Assembly (NCBI GenBank): GCA_028819835.1
Contig: JAPPKR010000094.1
Span: 1 to 19,253, forward strand
Reading direction: 5' to 3'
Origin: a bacterium
Lineage (GTDB): Bacteria; Actinomycetota; Acidimicrobiia; UBA5794; ZC4RG35
DNA: 19,253 nucleotides
The notes below the pieces were generated by a model. The model had not been told where the DNA came from. It saw only the letters and a list, made by a program, of their open reading frames with translations, and searched no databases. This document shows, in pieces, positions 7,481 through 15,644 of this stretch (position 1 is its first letter; the number at the start of each line of letters is the position of its first letter). Position numbers and translations under genes: made by a program.

Positions 7481-8356
7481 ATGTCTGACACCGCACCCAA
7501 CCCCAAGTTTTCCGCTTACGCCCATCCCGGAATGCTGGTAACAACCGAGTGGTTGGCCGAGCATCTGGACGATGCGAGCGTCATACCCGTGGAATCGAAC
7601 GAGGATCCCCTTCTCTACGACACCGGACACATCCCCGGAGCGGTGAACCTCGACTGGCACCTCGACCTCAACCACCCGTTGATCAGGGACTACCTGGGGA
7701 GCGACGGCTTTTCCTCGGTGATGGGAAGCAAGGGGATCTCCCCCGACTCCACCCTGGTCTTCTACGGGGACAACTTCAACTGGTGGGCGACCTACGCGCT
7801 GTGGGTGGTGTCGCTGTTCGGTCACCGCGATGTGCGGATCCTGGACGGCGGGCGCATGAAGTGGGAGGAAGAGGGCCGTCCCCTCACCACCGCCCCCACC
7901 CAGCGGGCCGCGGCCGACTACCCGGCGGTCGACCGGGACGACTCCCAGATCCGCTCCTTCCTCCCCATGGTCCTCGACCACTCCAAGGCCGGAAACCCGC
8001 TGGTCGACGTCCGTTCTCCCGAGGAGTTCCGCGGCGAGCGTCTCCACATGCCCGGGTACCCGAACGAGGGAGCCACCCGGGGCGGGCACATCCCGGCGGC
8101 CAACAACGTGCCCTGGAAGCGGGCCGCCAACGACGATGGCACCTTCAAGGACGCCGATGAACTGAGAGCCATCTACGAGAGCGAGATCGGCTTGTCGTCG
8201 GGCGACGATGTGATCACCTACTGCCGGATCGGGGAGAGGTCCAGCCACACCTGGTTCGTCCTCACCCATCTCCTGGGATTCGAGAACGTCCGCAACTACG
8301 ACGGGTCCTGGACCGAGTACGGCAACACGGTGGGCGTACCCATCGAAAAGCCCTGA
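7481..8356 (+). CDS. Thiosulfate / 3-mercaptopyruvate sulfurtransferase
   Basis: Two-domain rhodanese that moves sulfane sulfur from thiosulfate or 3-mercaptopyruvate to a thiol acceptor, in the cytoplasm. The protein has 291 aa from ATG 7481, chosen because GGAGA at 7469-7473 is seven bases upstream. The ATG at 7475 leaves only one base. The N-terminal inactive rhodanese domain contains [14 protein letters not shown] (46-59) and the C-terminal domain has VDVRSPEEF (175-183). The active-site loop is [13 protein letters not shown] with Cys248, the form seen in mycobacterial CysA/SseA-type enzymes annotated as thiosulfate sulfurtransferases. It is divergent from sufE across a shared 119-base promoter region, which suggests joint control of sulfur transfer. 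Donor preference cannot be settled from sequence. Confidence 0.92.
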   Translation: MSDTAPNPKFSAYAHPGMLVTTEWLAEHLDDASVIPVESNEDPLLYDTGHIPGAVNLDWHLDLNHPLIRDYLGSDGFSSVMGSKGISPDSTLVFYGDNFNWWATYALWVVSLFGHRDVRILDGGRMKWEEEGRPLTTAPTQRAAADYPAVDRDDSQIRSFLPMVLDHSKAGNPLVDVRSPEEFRGERLHMPGYPNEGATRGGHIPAANNVPWKRAANDDGTFKDADELRAIYESEIGLSSGDDVITYCRIGERSSHTWFVLTHLLGFENVRNYDGSWTEYGNTVGVPIEKP

Positions 8357-8377
8357 AGGGGCCCGACACCTCTTGAC

Positions 8378-8409
8378 GGTCGACCGGGAGGTCATCCTCC
8401 CGGTCGACC
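8378..8409 (+). terminator. Strong 14-bp hairpin after the sulfurtransferase gene
   Basis: GGTCGACCGGGAGG (8378-8391) pairs perfectly with CCTCCCGGTCGACC (8396-8409) over a TCAT loop, 22 bases after the stop codon. There is no T-run, as is common in high-GC genomes. It also lies just before the permease promoter. Confidence 0.7.
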
Positions 8410-8418
8410 TCTAACCCC

Positions 8419-8424
8419 TAGACT
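8419..8424 (+). promoter_or_regulatory. Candidate -10 element for a leaderless permease mRNA
   Basis: TAGACT ends eight bases before GTG 8433, the spacing expected if transcription starts at the start codon. The GGGAGG between them is only two bases from the GTG, too close to be a normal ribosome binding site. No clear -35 was found, because the hairpin fills that position. Confidence 0.4.
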
Positions 8425-8432
8425 GGGAGGCC

Positions 8433-9533
8433 GTGCCGCTGGAAGGTCGGTCCCCGCATTCTGACAAGCCTCCTCCCTGGCTCAATCGTTGGCTGATCAC
8501 CGCCTGCGCGACCTTGGTGGGAGTGGCGGCGGTGGTCTGGGTGATCATGCAACTGGCCACCCTCCTGCTCATGGTTTTCATCGCGCTCTTCCTGGCGGTG
8601 GCGCTCGGCCCCGCGGTGGACTGGCTGGAGAAGAAGAGATGGAACCGCCGCTGGGCGACCGCGGTCGTCTTCCTGGCGGCCTTCTTCCTGATCGTCCTGT
8701 TCCTGGCCACCCTGCTGCCGCTATTCATCAACCAGACCGCCGCCATCGCGGTCAACCTGCCCGACTACCTGTCCACCATAGAGGGTTGGCTGGGAAGATT
8801 CATGGACGTCGACCTCCTGGACGTCCAGATCCGCGCTCAACTGGAAGACCTGGGGTCGCTCCTCCAGAAGTACGGGGGACAGGTCGCCGGGGGAGTGCTG
8901 GCGGTGGGCAGCACCCTGGCGACCGTGGTCTTCCAGGGGGTGACCATCCTGCTCTTTGCCTTCTACATGGTCGCCGAGGCGCCCAAGATGCTGCGTCTGG
9001 TGCTGTCGCTATTCCCGGCCCAGCGCCAGCGCCTGCTGCTGAGGATCTGGGAAGTGTCGATAGAGAAGACCGGAGGGTACGTCTATTCGCGGCTGATCCT
9101 GGCCGCGGTGTCGGCAGTTATCACCGCCACGGTGCTTGCCTTCCTATCGGTGCCCTATCCGGTAGCGCTGGGAATCTGGGTGGGAGTGTTGTCGCAGTTC
9201 ATACCGGTCATCGGGACCTACATCGGGGGAGCGCTGCCGGTGCTGATCGCGCTCTTGGAGAACCCGATCACCGCCCTGTGGGTGCTGCTGTTCATCATCG
9301 CCTACCAGCAGATCGAGAACCTGGTGATCTCTCCCCGGGTCACCTCCCGCACCATGGCCATCCATCCGGCCGTGTCGGTGGGAGCGGTGATCGCCGGCGG
9401 ATCCCTACTGGGGGCGTTGGGAGCGGTGCTGGCCCTGCCCGTGGCCGCCATCGTGCAGTCCTTGATCTCCACTTCCCGTCAACGTCACGAGTTGGTGGTG
9501 GAGTTGGAGGATAACGACAATTCCGCAGGGTAG
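8433..9533 (+). CDS. AI-2E family transporter (UPF0118 permease)
   Basis: Integral membrane protein of 366 aa from the AI-2E exporter/permease family. Family members export various small molecules or Na+ for H+, so the substrate here is unknown. Two hydrophobic segments lie near residues 20-60 and one near 68-100. A more polar stretch (about 105-155) follows, then further segments at roughly 155-180, 215-255, 260-300 and 310-345. Family landmarks are LFLAVALGPAVDWLEKKR in the second segment, the PVALGIWVGVLSQFIPVIGTYIGG stretch and the following QQIENLVISPRV. The start is GTG 8433. The stop is about 60 bases before the racemase gene on the same strand, so co-transcription with the lipid catabolism genes is possible but not shown. 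Confidence 0.88.
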   Translation: MPLEGRSPHSDKPPPWLNRWLITACATLVGVAAVVWVIMQLATLLLMVFIALFLAVALGPAVDWLEKKRWNRRWATAVVFLAAFFLIVLFLATLLPLFINQTAAIAVNLPDYLSTIEGWLGRFMDVDLLDVQIRAQLEDLGSLLQKYGGQVAGGVLAVGSTLATVVFQGVTILLFAFYMVAEAPKMLRLVLSLFPAQRQRLLLRIWEVSIEKTGGYVYSRLILAAVSAVITATVLAFLSVPYPVALGIWVGVLSQFIPVIGTYIGGALPVLIALLENPITALWVLLFIIAYQQIENLVISPRVTSRTMAIHPAVSVGAVIAGGSLLGALGAVLALPVAAIVQSLISTSRQRHELVVELEDNDNSAG

Positions 9534-9594
9534 GCCCACGATCGGACAGCCGGATCGAACTCCCGCCTCCCGCGGTCGGGGGCCCCTGGCGGGA

Positions 9595-10707
9595 GTGTCG
9601 GTGATCGAGTTGGGAGGACTGGGACCGGGCCCTTTCGCCAGCATGGTGCTGGCCGACCTGGGCGCCGACGTGACGCTGATCGAACGCCCCGGCGGGGGCG
9701 TGGACTACGCGGCTGGCCAAGCCATTCTGAATCGCGGCAAGCGCTCGATCGCGGTTGATCTCAAGACGCCCAAGGGCACAGAAGTCGCTCTCGGGCTGGC
9801 AGAGGCGGCCGACGTGTTGATCGAGGGTTTCCGTCCGGGGGTGGCCGAGCGCCTCGGCGTGGGTCCCGACGCCTGCCTGGGGAGAAACCCGGAACTGGTC
9901 TACGGGCGGATCACCGGCTGGGGACAGGAAGGGCCCCTGTCGCATACGGCCGGACACGACATCAATTACATCGCCATCGCGGGAGCCCTGCATGCGATCG
10001 GCGCACCGGACCGGCCCATGGTCCCTCTGAACCTGATCGCCGACTACGGCGGGGGAGGCATGCTGCTGGTCTCGGGAGTGCTGGCCGCGCTGGTGTCCTC
10101 CCGCACCACCGGGAACGGTCAGGTCGTTGACGCCGCCATGGTGGACGGGACGGCCCTTCTCACCGCCATCATGCACGCCGGGTTGGCGGGAGGCTGGTGG
10201 GTCTCCCAACGCAGGTCCAACTTCCTGGACGGCGCGGCGCCCTTCTACGACGTCTATGAAACCGCGGACGGCCGACATGTGGCGGTGGGGTGCCTTGAGG
10301 AGCAGTTCCTCAAGGAGATGTGCTCCCGGCTGGGGGTGGACCGGAGCGGTCTGCCTCACCGTTTCGATCCGAGTGGATGGCCGGAACTCCGTCGGCGCCT
10401 GGCGGAGATCTTTCGCACCAAGACCCGGGACGAATGGGCCGAGCAGTTCGCCGATGGAGATGCCTGCGTGTCGCCTGTGCTGAGTTTGAGCGAAGCCACC
10501 CGGCACCCTCAAATGCAGGCCCGGTCCACCTTTATTGAGGTGGGAGGGTGGACGCAGCCCGCCCCGGCGCCCCGGTTCTCCGAGACCGTCGCCGGAACCC
10601 CTTCTCCCGCCCCGACCCGGGGAGAACACACCACAGAGATCCTGGCTGACCTCGGGCTTTCCCCCGCGCAGATAGATAAACTCCGGGATGAAGGCGTTGT
10701 TGTTTGA
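9595..10707 (+). CDS. mcr: Alpha-methylacyl-CoA racemase (CaiB/BaiF family)
   Basis: Interconverts (2R)- and (2S)-2-methylacyl-CoA so that branched chains can enter beta-oxidation. Family III CoA-transferase fold. The racemase catalytic set is present, numbered from GTG 9595: His121 in AGHDINY, Asp150 in NLIADYGGG and Glu235 in GCLEEQF. GALHAIG, GQVVDAAMVDG and LDGAAPFYDVYE are strongly racemase-like. The start is uncertain. The in-frame codons before 9595 encode GRGPLAGV, which matches the usual racemase N-terminus, yet no ATG, GTG or TTG exists back to the stop at 9463. Choices are GTG 9595, GTG 9601 (GGGAG five bases upstream), CTG 9586, or ATT 9520 (GGAGG nine bases upstream). It is the first gene of the branched-chain lipid operon. 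Confidence 0.9.
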   Translation: MSVIELGGLGPGPFASMVLADLGADVTLIERPGGGVDYAAGQAILNRGKRSIAVDLKTPKGTEVALGLAEAADVLIEGFRPGVAERLGVGPDACLGRNPELVYGRITGWGQEGPLSHTAGHDINYIAIAGALHAIGAPDRPMVPLNLIADYGGGGMLLVSGVLAALVSSRTTGNGQVVDAAMVDGTALLTAIMHAGLAGGWWVSQRRSNFLDGAAPFYDVYETADGRHVAVGCLEEQFLKEMCSRLGVDRSGLPHRFDPSGWPELRRRLAEIFRTKTRDEWAEQFADGDACVSPVLSLSEATRHPQMQARSTFIEVGGWTQPAPAPRFSETVAGTPSPAPTRGEHTTEILADLGLSPAQIDKLRDEGVVV

Positions 10708-10729
10708 CTGATAAAAGGATGACCTGGAA

Positions 10730-12586
10730 ATGACTGACCGAAACCTGCAATCCGAGCGCCGGCGGATCGACGAGGCCGTGGAGGGTCTCACCCTGGTGGA
10801 CCTCCTCGACCGCGCGGCGGACAACCACCCCGAACGCCCCGCTGCCCGGTGGCAAGGCGGGGACGGGGAGTGGGCAAGCCTGACCTGGGAGGAAATGCGG
10901 GGCATCTCCCACCGGGCCGCAGCAGGCTTGCAGACCCTGGGAGTGGGAAAGGGCGACTTCGTGGGGATCATGGCCGGAGTCCGGCCCGAGCATGCCATCG
11001 CCGACTTGGGGATCGTCCACACCGGAGCGGTCCCAATCACCTTCTACGACACCCTCGCCCCTCCCCAGATCGCCTACATCGGCCACCAGGCCGGCGTCAA
11101 GGTGGCCATCCTGGAGAACATGGAGGTGATGGAGCGCTGGGAGGCGGTCCGGGCACAGCTCCCCCGGCTGGAGCATGTCGTCCTCCTGGACGCCTCCGAG
11201 GACGACCTCCCCGAAGGCGTCACCTCCTGGGAGGCGCTCTTGGCCCGGGGCGCCGAACTGTTGGGCTCCGACCCCGAGACGGTAACCCGCTCCGCGGCGG
11301 AGGTGACACCCTCCGATCTGGCCACCCTGATCTACACGTCGGGCACCACCGGCCACCCCAAGGGGGTGATGATCACCCACCGCAACGTGGCCTGGACCGC
11401 CGAGTGCATCTTCTCGACCCTGGACATGCCCGACCACGTCAGGACCCTTGCCTACCTTCCCTTCGCCCACATCGCCACGCGGGCCGGCACCCACTACATA
11501 CCCATCTACGCGGCCGGGGAGATCTACTACTGCCCCGACCTAACCCAGGTGGCCGACTATGCGCGGGCCTGCCGTCCCCAGGCCTTCCTGGGCGTGCCGC
11601 GGGTCTGGGAGAAGTTCCAGGCTCGGCTGCTCGAGGCCCTGGAGGCCGATCCGAAGCGCCGCGACCTGGTGATGAAGGCCATCGCCAACGGGAAGCAAGT
11701 GGTGGAGGGCCGGGTCTCGGGGAAGAAGGCCTCCCTGGGCAGCCGGATCAAGCACGCCCTGTTCGACCGGATCATCTTCTCCAAGATCAGGGCGCGCCTC
11801 GGGATGGACGAACTGCAGTTGGCGGTGACCGCCGCCGCGCCGATCAGCCGGGACCTCCTGGTCTTCTTCCACGCCCTGGGGGTGCCGCTCTACGAGGTGT
11901 ACGGGATGAGCGAGAACACCGGACCGTCCACCTGCACGACCCCCGACAACCCAGCCCTGGGCACGGTGGGCAGGCCCTTCATGGGAGTGGAGGTCGAGAC
12001 CGTCGAGGACGGCGAGATCCGGGTGAGGGGAGGAGTGGTGACCGCCGGCTATTACCGCATGCCCCAGGAGACCTCCAGCACCTTCTCCGAGGACGGATGG
12101 CTCTACTCGGGGGACCTGGGGGAGTGGGACGAGGCCGGGAACCTGAAGGTGGTGGGACGGAAGAAGGAGATCATCATCACCTCGTCCGGGAAGAACGTGG
12201 CGCCCGCCACCCTGGAGACCGCCCTCTCCAGCCACCCCCTGGTGGCTGGGGTTTGCATGGTGGGGGACAACCGGCCGTTCCTGACCATGCTGGTCTCCCT
12301 CGACCCCCAGGAGACGCCCGCCTGGGCCGAGCAGAGGGGGATAGTCGCCGACGACTGGGCGGGCCTTACCTCCCATCCCGAGGTGGTGGCGGAGATAACC
12401 TCCACCGTGGAGGAGGCCAACCGGATGGTGGCCCGGGCCGAGCAGGTCAAGAAGACCGCCATCGTCCCGGACGTGTGGGACCCCGATTCCGGCGAGATCA
12501 CCCCCACCATGAAGGTCAGGCGGCATGTGGTTCTCGACCAGTACTCCGATCTGATCGACGATCTCTACCAGGACGCGACCAACTAA
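10730..12586 (+). CDS. fadD: Long-chain acyl-CoA synthetase (AMP-forming, FadD15-like)
   Basis: Activates a fatty acid or similar carboxylate to its CoA thioester through an acyl-adenylate. The protein has 618 aa, typical of the ACSL/FadD15 class. The P-loop motif is LIYTSGTTGHPKG from about residue 200, followed by the VYGMSENTGPST motif, DGWLYSGDLGEWDEAG with the ribose-binding Asp, and the hinge and C-terminal motif GRKKEIIITSSGKNVAP with the adenylation lysine region. ATG 10730 follows AAAGGA in the 22-base gap after the racemase gene. It is the activating enzyme of the operon and would supply the CoA esters used by the racemase, dehydrogenase and hydratase around it. Exact chain specificity is not visible. 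Confidence 0.92.
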   Translation: MTDRNLQSERRRIDEAVEGLTLVDLLDRAADNHPERPAARWQGGDGEWASLTWEEMRGISHRAAAGLQTLGVGKGDFVGIMAGVRPEHAIADLGIVHTGAVPITFYDTLAPPQIAYIGHQAGVKVAILENMEVMERWEAVRAQLPRLEHVVLLDASEDDLPEGVTSWEALLARGAELLGSDPETVTRSAAEVTPSDLATLIYTSGTTGHPKGVMITHRNVAWTAECIFSTLDMPDHVRTLAYLPFAHIATRAGTHYIPIYAAGEIYYCPDLTQVADYARACRPQAFLGVPRVWEKFQARLLEALEADPKRRDLVMKAIANGKQVVEGRVSGKKASLGSRIKHALFDRIIFSKIRARLGMDELQLAVTAAAPISRDLLVFFHALGVPLYEVYGMSENTGPSTCTTPDNPALGTVGRPFMGVEVETVEDGEIRVRGGVVTAGYYRMPQETSSTFSEDGWLYSGDLGEWDEAGNLKVVGRKKEIIITSSGKNVAPATLETALSSHPLVAGVCMVGDNRPFLTMLVSLDPQETPAWAEQRGIVADDWAGLTSHPEVVAEITSTVEEANRMVARAEQVKKTAIVPDVWDPDSGEITPTMKVRRHVVLDQYSDLIDDLYQDATN

Positions 12587-12614
12587 ACCCTCAACCGAGA
12601 CAGGAGACCTGGCT

Positions 12615-13520
12615 TTGTCAGACATCACATTCGACCAAAGGGTGGCCATCGTTACAGGCGCGGGAGGCGGCCTGGGCCGCAGCTACGCCCTGGAACTTGC
12701 CCGCCGCGGCGCCCGGGTGGTGGTGAACGACCTAGGAGGAGCCATCGACGGCACCGGAGGTTCCACCCGCCCCGCCGACCTGGTGGTCCGAGAGATCGCC
12801 GACCGAGGCGGGGAGGCGGTGGCCAACTACGACTCGGTCGCCACCCCCGAGAGCGGAGCGGCGATCGTCCAGACCGCCCTCGACGCCTTCGGAACGGTGG
12901 ACGTGGTGATCAACAACGCCGGGATCCTCCGCGACCGCAGCTTCGGCAACCTCACCATCGAGGAGTTACAAGCCGTGATGGAGGTACACCTCCTGGGCGC
13001 CTTCTACGTCTCGCTTCCGGCCTTTCCGGTCATGAAGGAGGCGGGTTACGGGCGTTTCGTGTTCACCTCCTCCAACGCCGGGATCTTCGGCAACTTCGGA
13101 CAGACCAACTACGGCGCGGCCAAGGCCGGGCTGGTGGGGTTCTCCAACGTGCTGGCCATCGAAGGCGCCAAGTACAACATCAAGTCCAACGTGATCGCGC
13201 CGGTGGCCCGCACCCGCCTCACCGAGGAACTCCTGGGACCTCTCACCGAGTTGCTCGACCCCGACCAAGTCACCCCCATGGTGGTGTACCTGTGCTCGGA
13301 GGCCAACCAGTTCACCCATGAGATCTTCACCGCCGGAGGCGGCCGCTACGGACGCATCTTCGTGGGCACCAACCAGGGGTGGTTCTCGGGGATGAAGGTG
13401 GTGCCCTCGGTGGAAGAGGTCCGCGATCACCTCGATGAGATCCGGGACATCACCGAGTACGAGATCCCGATGAGCTCCACCGAGGAGATCATGCTGATCG
13501 CCAGGGCGATGGGAGGCTGA
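12615..13520 (+). CDS. (3R)-hydroxyacyl-CoA dehydrogenase, MFE-2-type SDR
   Basis: Short-chain dehydrogenase that oxidises (3R)-hydroxyacyl-CoA to 3-ketoacyl-CoA with NAD+. The protein has 301 aa from TTG 12615, preceded by AGGAG (12602-12606). The nucleotide site is TGAGGGLG at 14-21, with NDLGGAIDGTG (38-48) typical of the dehydrogenase part of peroxisomal multifunctional enzyme type 2 (HSD17B4). NNAG is at 100-103, the catalytic Ser153 in TSSNAG, then Tyr166 and Lys170 in YGAAK. GIFGNFGQTNYGAAK closely follows the MFE-2 pattern. In eukaryotes this domain is fused to hydratase 2; here the hydratase is a separate gene starting two bases after the stop. That order supports a split bacterial MFE-2. 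Confidence 0.93.
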   Translation: MSDITFDQRVAIVTGAGGGLGRSYALELARRGARVVVNDLGGAIDGTGGSTRPADLVVREIADRGGEAVANYDSVATPESGAAIVQTALDAFGTVDVVINNAGILRDRSFGNLTIEELQAVMEVHLLGAFYVSLPAFPVMKEAGYGRFVFTSSNAGIFGNFGQTNYGAAKAGLVGFSNVLAIEGAKYNIKSNVIAPVARTRLTEELLGPLTELLDPDQVTPMVVYLCSEANQFTHEIFTAGGGRYGRIFVGTNQGWFSGMKVVPSVEEVRDHLDEIRDITEYEIPMSSTEEIMLIARAMGG

Positions 13521-13522
13521 CA

Positions 13523-14377
13523 ATGCCCATCGACGTCGAGACTGCGCTGGCGTCCGAACTTCCGTCCCACAGCTTCGCATGGGACGAGGACCGGGTGATC
13601 CTCTACCAACTCGGGCTGGGAGCGGGATCGCCTCCCACCGATCCCCGGGAGCTGTCCTATGCCTACGAGGGCAACCTTGCGGTGCTGCCCTCCTTCGGTA
13701 CGATCGCCGCCTCCACGTCGATGCTCGCCATAACCTCCGCCCGCGGCGTGGACATCAACTGGGCGCTGATGCTGCACGGGGAGCAGGACTTGGAGCTCGA
13801 GGGAGCCATACCGCGGAGCGGTGAAGTCGTCAGCCGGCCCCGCATCGCCCACATCTACGACAAGGGCCGGGCGGCCCTCATTGTGGTGGAGGTGACCTCC
13901 ACCGACCGCCGAACCGGGGAGTTGCTGTTCACCAACCGGTCCTCCCTCTTCATCCGTGGCGAAGGGGGATGGGGAGGAGACCCGGGACCCAAGGCTTCCA
14001 ACCACGCGCCCGCCCGGGAGCCGGACCACGTCGTCCGGTCATCCACCCTCCCTCAGCAGGCTTTGCTGTACCGCCTGTCGGGAGACAAGAACCCCCTGCA
14101 CGCCGATCCGGCCTTCGCCGCCCTGGGAGGATTCGACCGCCCCATCCTTCACGGTCTGTGCACCTACGGGATAGTTTGCAAGGCCGCGGTGGACACGGTG
14201 CTGGGGGGAGACCCGGGACGGGCACGGCGTTACCGGGCCCGGTTCGCGGGCGTGGTTTTCCCCGGGGAGACCGTGGTGACCCGCATGTGGGTTGAAGGCG
14301 ACAAGATCCTCCTGGAAGCGTCGGTGGAGGAGCGGGACGCCACCGTCTTATCCAACGCCGCTATGTGGTTGTCCTGA
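13523..14377 (+). CDS. Enoyl-CoA hydratase 2 (MaoC family, MFE-2 type)
   Basis: Hydrates trans-2-enoyl-CoA to (3R)-hydroxyacyl-CoA, the substrate of the preceding SDR. The protein has 284 aa with the double hot-dog layout of hydratase 2: an N-terminal half without catalytic residues (about 1-150) and a C-terminal half with the active site. The catalytic motif is SGDKNPLHADP, with Asp188 and His193, followed by GGFDRPILHGLCTYG (202-216), both diagnostic for this family. ATG 13523 lies two bases after the SDR stop, so translation is probably coupled. It corresponds to the middle domain of eukaryotic MFE-2. There is no SCP-2 domain in the window. Confidence 0.93.
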   Translation: MPIDVETALASELPSHSFAWDEDRVILYQLGLGAGSPPTDPRELSYAYEGNLAVLPSFGTIAASTSMLAITSARGVDINWALMLHGEQDLELEGAIPRSGEVVSRPRIAHIYDKGRAALIVVEVTSTDRRTGELLFTNRSSLFIRGEGGWGGDPGPKASNHAPAREPDHVVRSSTLPQQALLYRLSGDKNPLHADPAFAALGGFDRPILHGLCTYGIVCKAAVDTVLGGDPGRARRYRARFAGVVFPGETVVTRMWVEGDKILLEASVEERDATVLSNAAMWLS

Positions 14378-14393
14378 ACGGAGGGGGTTCAAG

Positions 14394-15584
14394 GTGACGG
14401 AGGCCGCTGTGCGAGACTCGATAGAAGACAGGGTTGACCGGCTGCTGTCGGGCCATCCCCCCGCCGAGACCAGTCCGGAGGAGTTCTGGGGCGCGCAGTT
14501 CGACCTGGGGCTGGCCTGGCCGTCCTTCCCGGAGGGAATGGGAGGGATGGGCGCGTCGCCCGGCCAAGCCGCCCAGGCCACCGCAGCGTTGGCGGAGGCG
14601 GGCGCCCCTACCGACAACGTCGGCCGCAACCTGATCGGCTACGGGATGGGCGCTCCCACGGTGGCGGTCCACGGGACCCCCGAACAGCGGGACCGGTGGC
14701 TTCGCAAGCTGTTCACCGCCGAGGAGATCTGGTGCCAGCTCTTCAGCGAGCCGGGGGCGGGATCGGACGCCGCCGGCATAGGGACCCGCGCCATTCGCGA
14801 CGGCGAGGAGTGGGTGGTGAACGGCCAGAAGGTGTGGACCACCTTAGGGCACACCGCCAAATGGGGGATGCTCACGGCCCGCACCAACCCGGGAGTCCCC
14901 AAACACCGGGGCATCACCTACTTCATAATCGACATGGACCAGCCGGGGGTGGAGGTGCGCCCGCTTCGCCAGATCACCGGCGAGGCCGAGTTCAACGAGG
15001 TGTACTTCAGCGACGCCCGGGTTCCAGAGGCCAACCGGCTGGGAGGAGTGGGGGAGGGGTGGCGAGTCTCGATTACCACCCTCATGAACGAGCGGGTGAC
15101 AATCGGCGAGAGCATCAGTCCCCGTGGGGAGGGAGCCATCGCCACCGCGGTGGAGGTTTGGCGCAACTCGGGCAGCGACGACCAGGCCCGGCGGGATGAG
15201 CTCATCCGGCTGTGGGTGGACGCCGAGGCCATGCGACTCACCAGCCTACGGGACCGGATGGCCCGCCTGAGCGGGACCCCCGGACCGGAGGGGTCCACCC
15301 TCAAGCTCCAATGGGCGGAACTGCGCAAGCAGACCTTCGCCTGGGCCGTGAACATGATGGGCGCCGAAGGGATGTTGTATCCCGAGGCATACCAATTCCG
15401 CACCCCCGAGACCATGGCCGTCGACCACAGCCCCCAGTGGGAGTTTCTCCGCTCCCGCGCCAATTCCATAGAGGGGGGCACATCGGAGATCCTGCGCAAC
15501 GTGATAGGGGAGCGGGTCCTCGGTCTGCCCCGGGAGCCGCGGGTCGATCTCGAGTCGGCCTGGAAGGACATCCCGCGCAGCTGA
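14394..15584 (+). CDS. fadE: Acyl-CoA dehydrogenase
   Basis: FAD-dependent enzyme that introduces the alpha-beta double bond into an acyl-CoA. GTG 14394 is chosen because GGAGGGGG (14380-14387) is six bases upstream; longer frames run into the hydratase gene. The product has 396 aa. FAD and substrate motifs are LFSEPGAGSD (116-125) and NGQKVWTT (143-150). The catalytic glutamate is expected at Glu360 in SIEGGTSEILRNVIGERVLG, which is well preserved. This C-terminal signature resembles dehydrogenases of the sterol side-chain FadE group in mycobacteria. Those often act as two different subunits, but only one is encoded here, so a homomer or a partner elsewhere must be assumed. It is the last gene of the lipid operon. 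Confidence 0.92.
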   Translation: MTEAAVRDSIEDRVDRLLSGHPPAETSPEEFWGAQFDLGLAWPSFPEGMGGMGASPGQAAQATAALAEAGAPTDNVGRNLIGYGMGAPTVAVHGTPEQRDRWLRKLFTAEEIWCQLFSEPGAGSDAAGIGTRAIRDGEEWVVNGQKVWTTLGHTAKWGMLTARTNPGVPKHRGITYFIIDMDQPGVEVRPLRQITGEAEFNEVYFSDARVPEANRLGGVGEGWRVSITTLMNERVTIGESISPRGEGAIATAVEVWRNSGSDDQARRDELIRLWVDAEAMRLTSLRDRMARLSGTPGPEGSTLKLQWAELRKQTFAWAVNMMGAEGMLYPEAYQFRTPETMAVDHSPQWEFLRSRANSIEGGTSEILRNVIGERVLGLPREPRVDLESAWKDIPRS

Positions 15585-15601
15585 CCCCCACCGCGGGGGT
15601 C
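15583..15601 (+). terminator. Short hairpin at the end of the lipid operon
   Basis: GACCCCC (15583-15589) pairs with GGGGGTC (15595-15601) over a 5-base loop and overlaps the stop codon of the acyl-CoA dehydrogenase gene. There is no T-run, so termination is plausible but not certain. Confidence 0.45.
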
Positions 15602-15628
15602 CGGCGATCCGGCTGCTGATCGAAAGGC

Positions 15629-15634
15629 TATCCT
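15629..15634 (+). promoter_or_regulatory. Candidate -10 element of the hydroxyacid dehydrogenase gene
   Basis: TATCCT ends ten bases before ATG 15645 and no ribosome binding site lies in between, so a leaderless or nearly leaderless transcript is likely. No convincing -35 was seen. Confidence 0.35.
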
Positions 15635-15644
15635 CCCGCGTGCC

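Noticed and set aside
7377..7544. Longer SufE from 7544
   Set aside because: The added residues overlap the divergent sulfurtransferase start and the promoter dyad and do not resemble SufE.
7424..8395. 323-aa open frame on the - strand
   Set aside because: Antisense to the sulfurtransferase gene, whose frame carries the full rhodanese active site.
8373..8401. TTGACG at 8373 as the -35 of a sigma-70-type promoter
   Set aside because: No TANNNT-like -10 lies 16-19 bases downstream; the arm of the hairpin is found there instead.
9340..11040. 566-aa open frame on the - strand
   Set aside because: Antisense to the racemase and synthetase genes. Long antisense frames are expected in high-GC DNA, and no protein-like motifs are seen.
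10849..12726. 625-aa open frame on the + strand overlapping the acyl-CoA synthetase gene
   Set aside because: It is a shadow: very rich in Gly, Pro and Arg, with no family motifs, while the other frame has all adenylation motifs.
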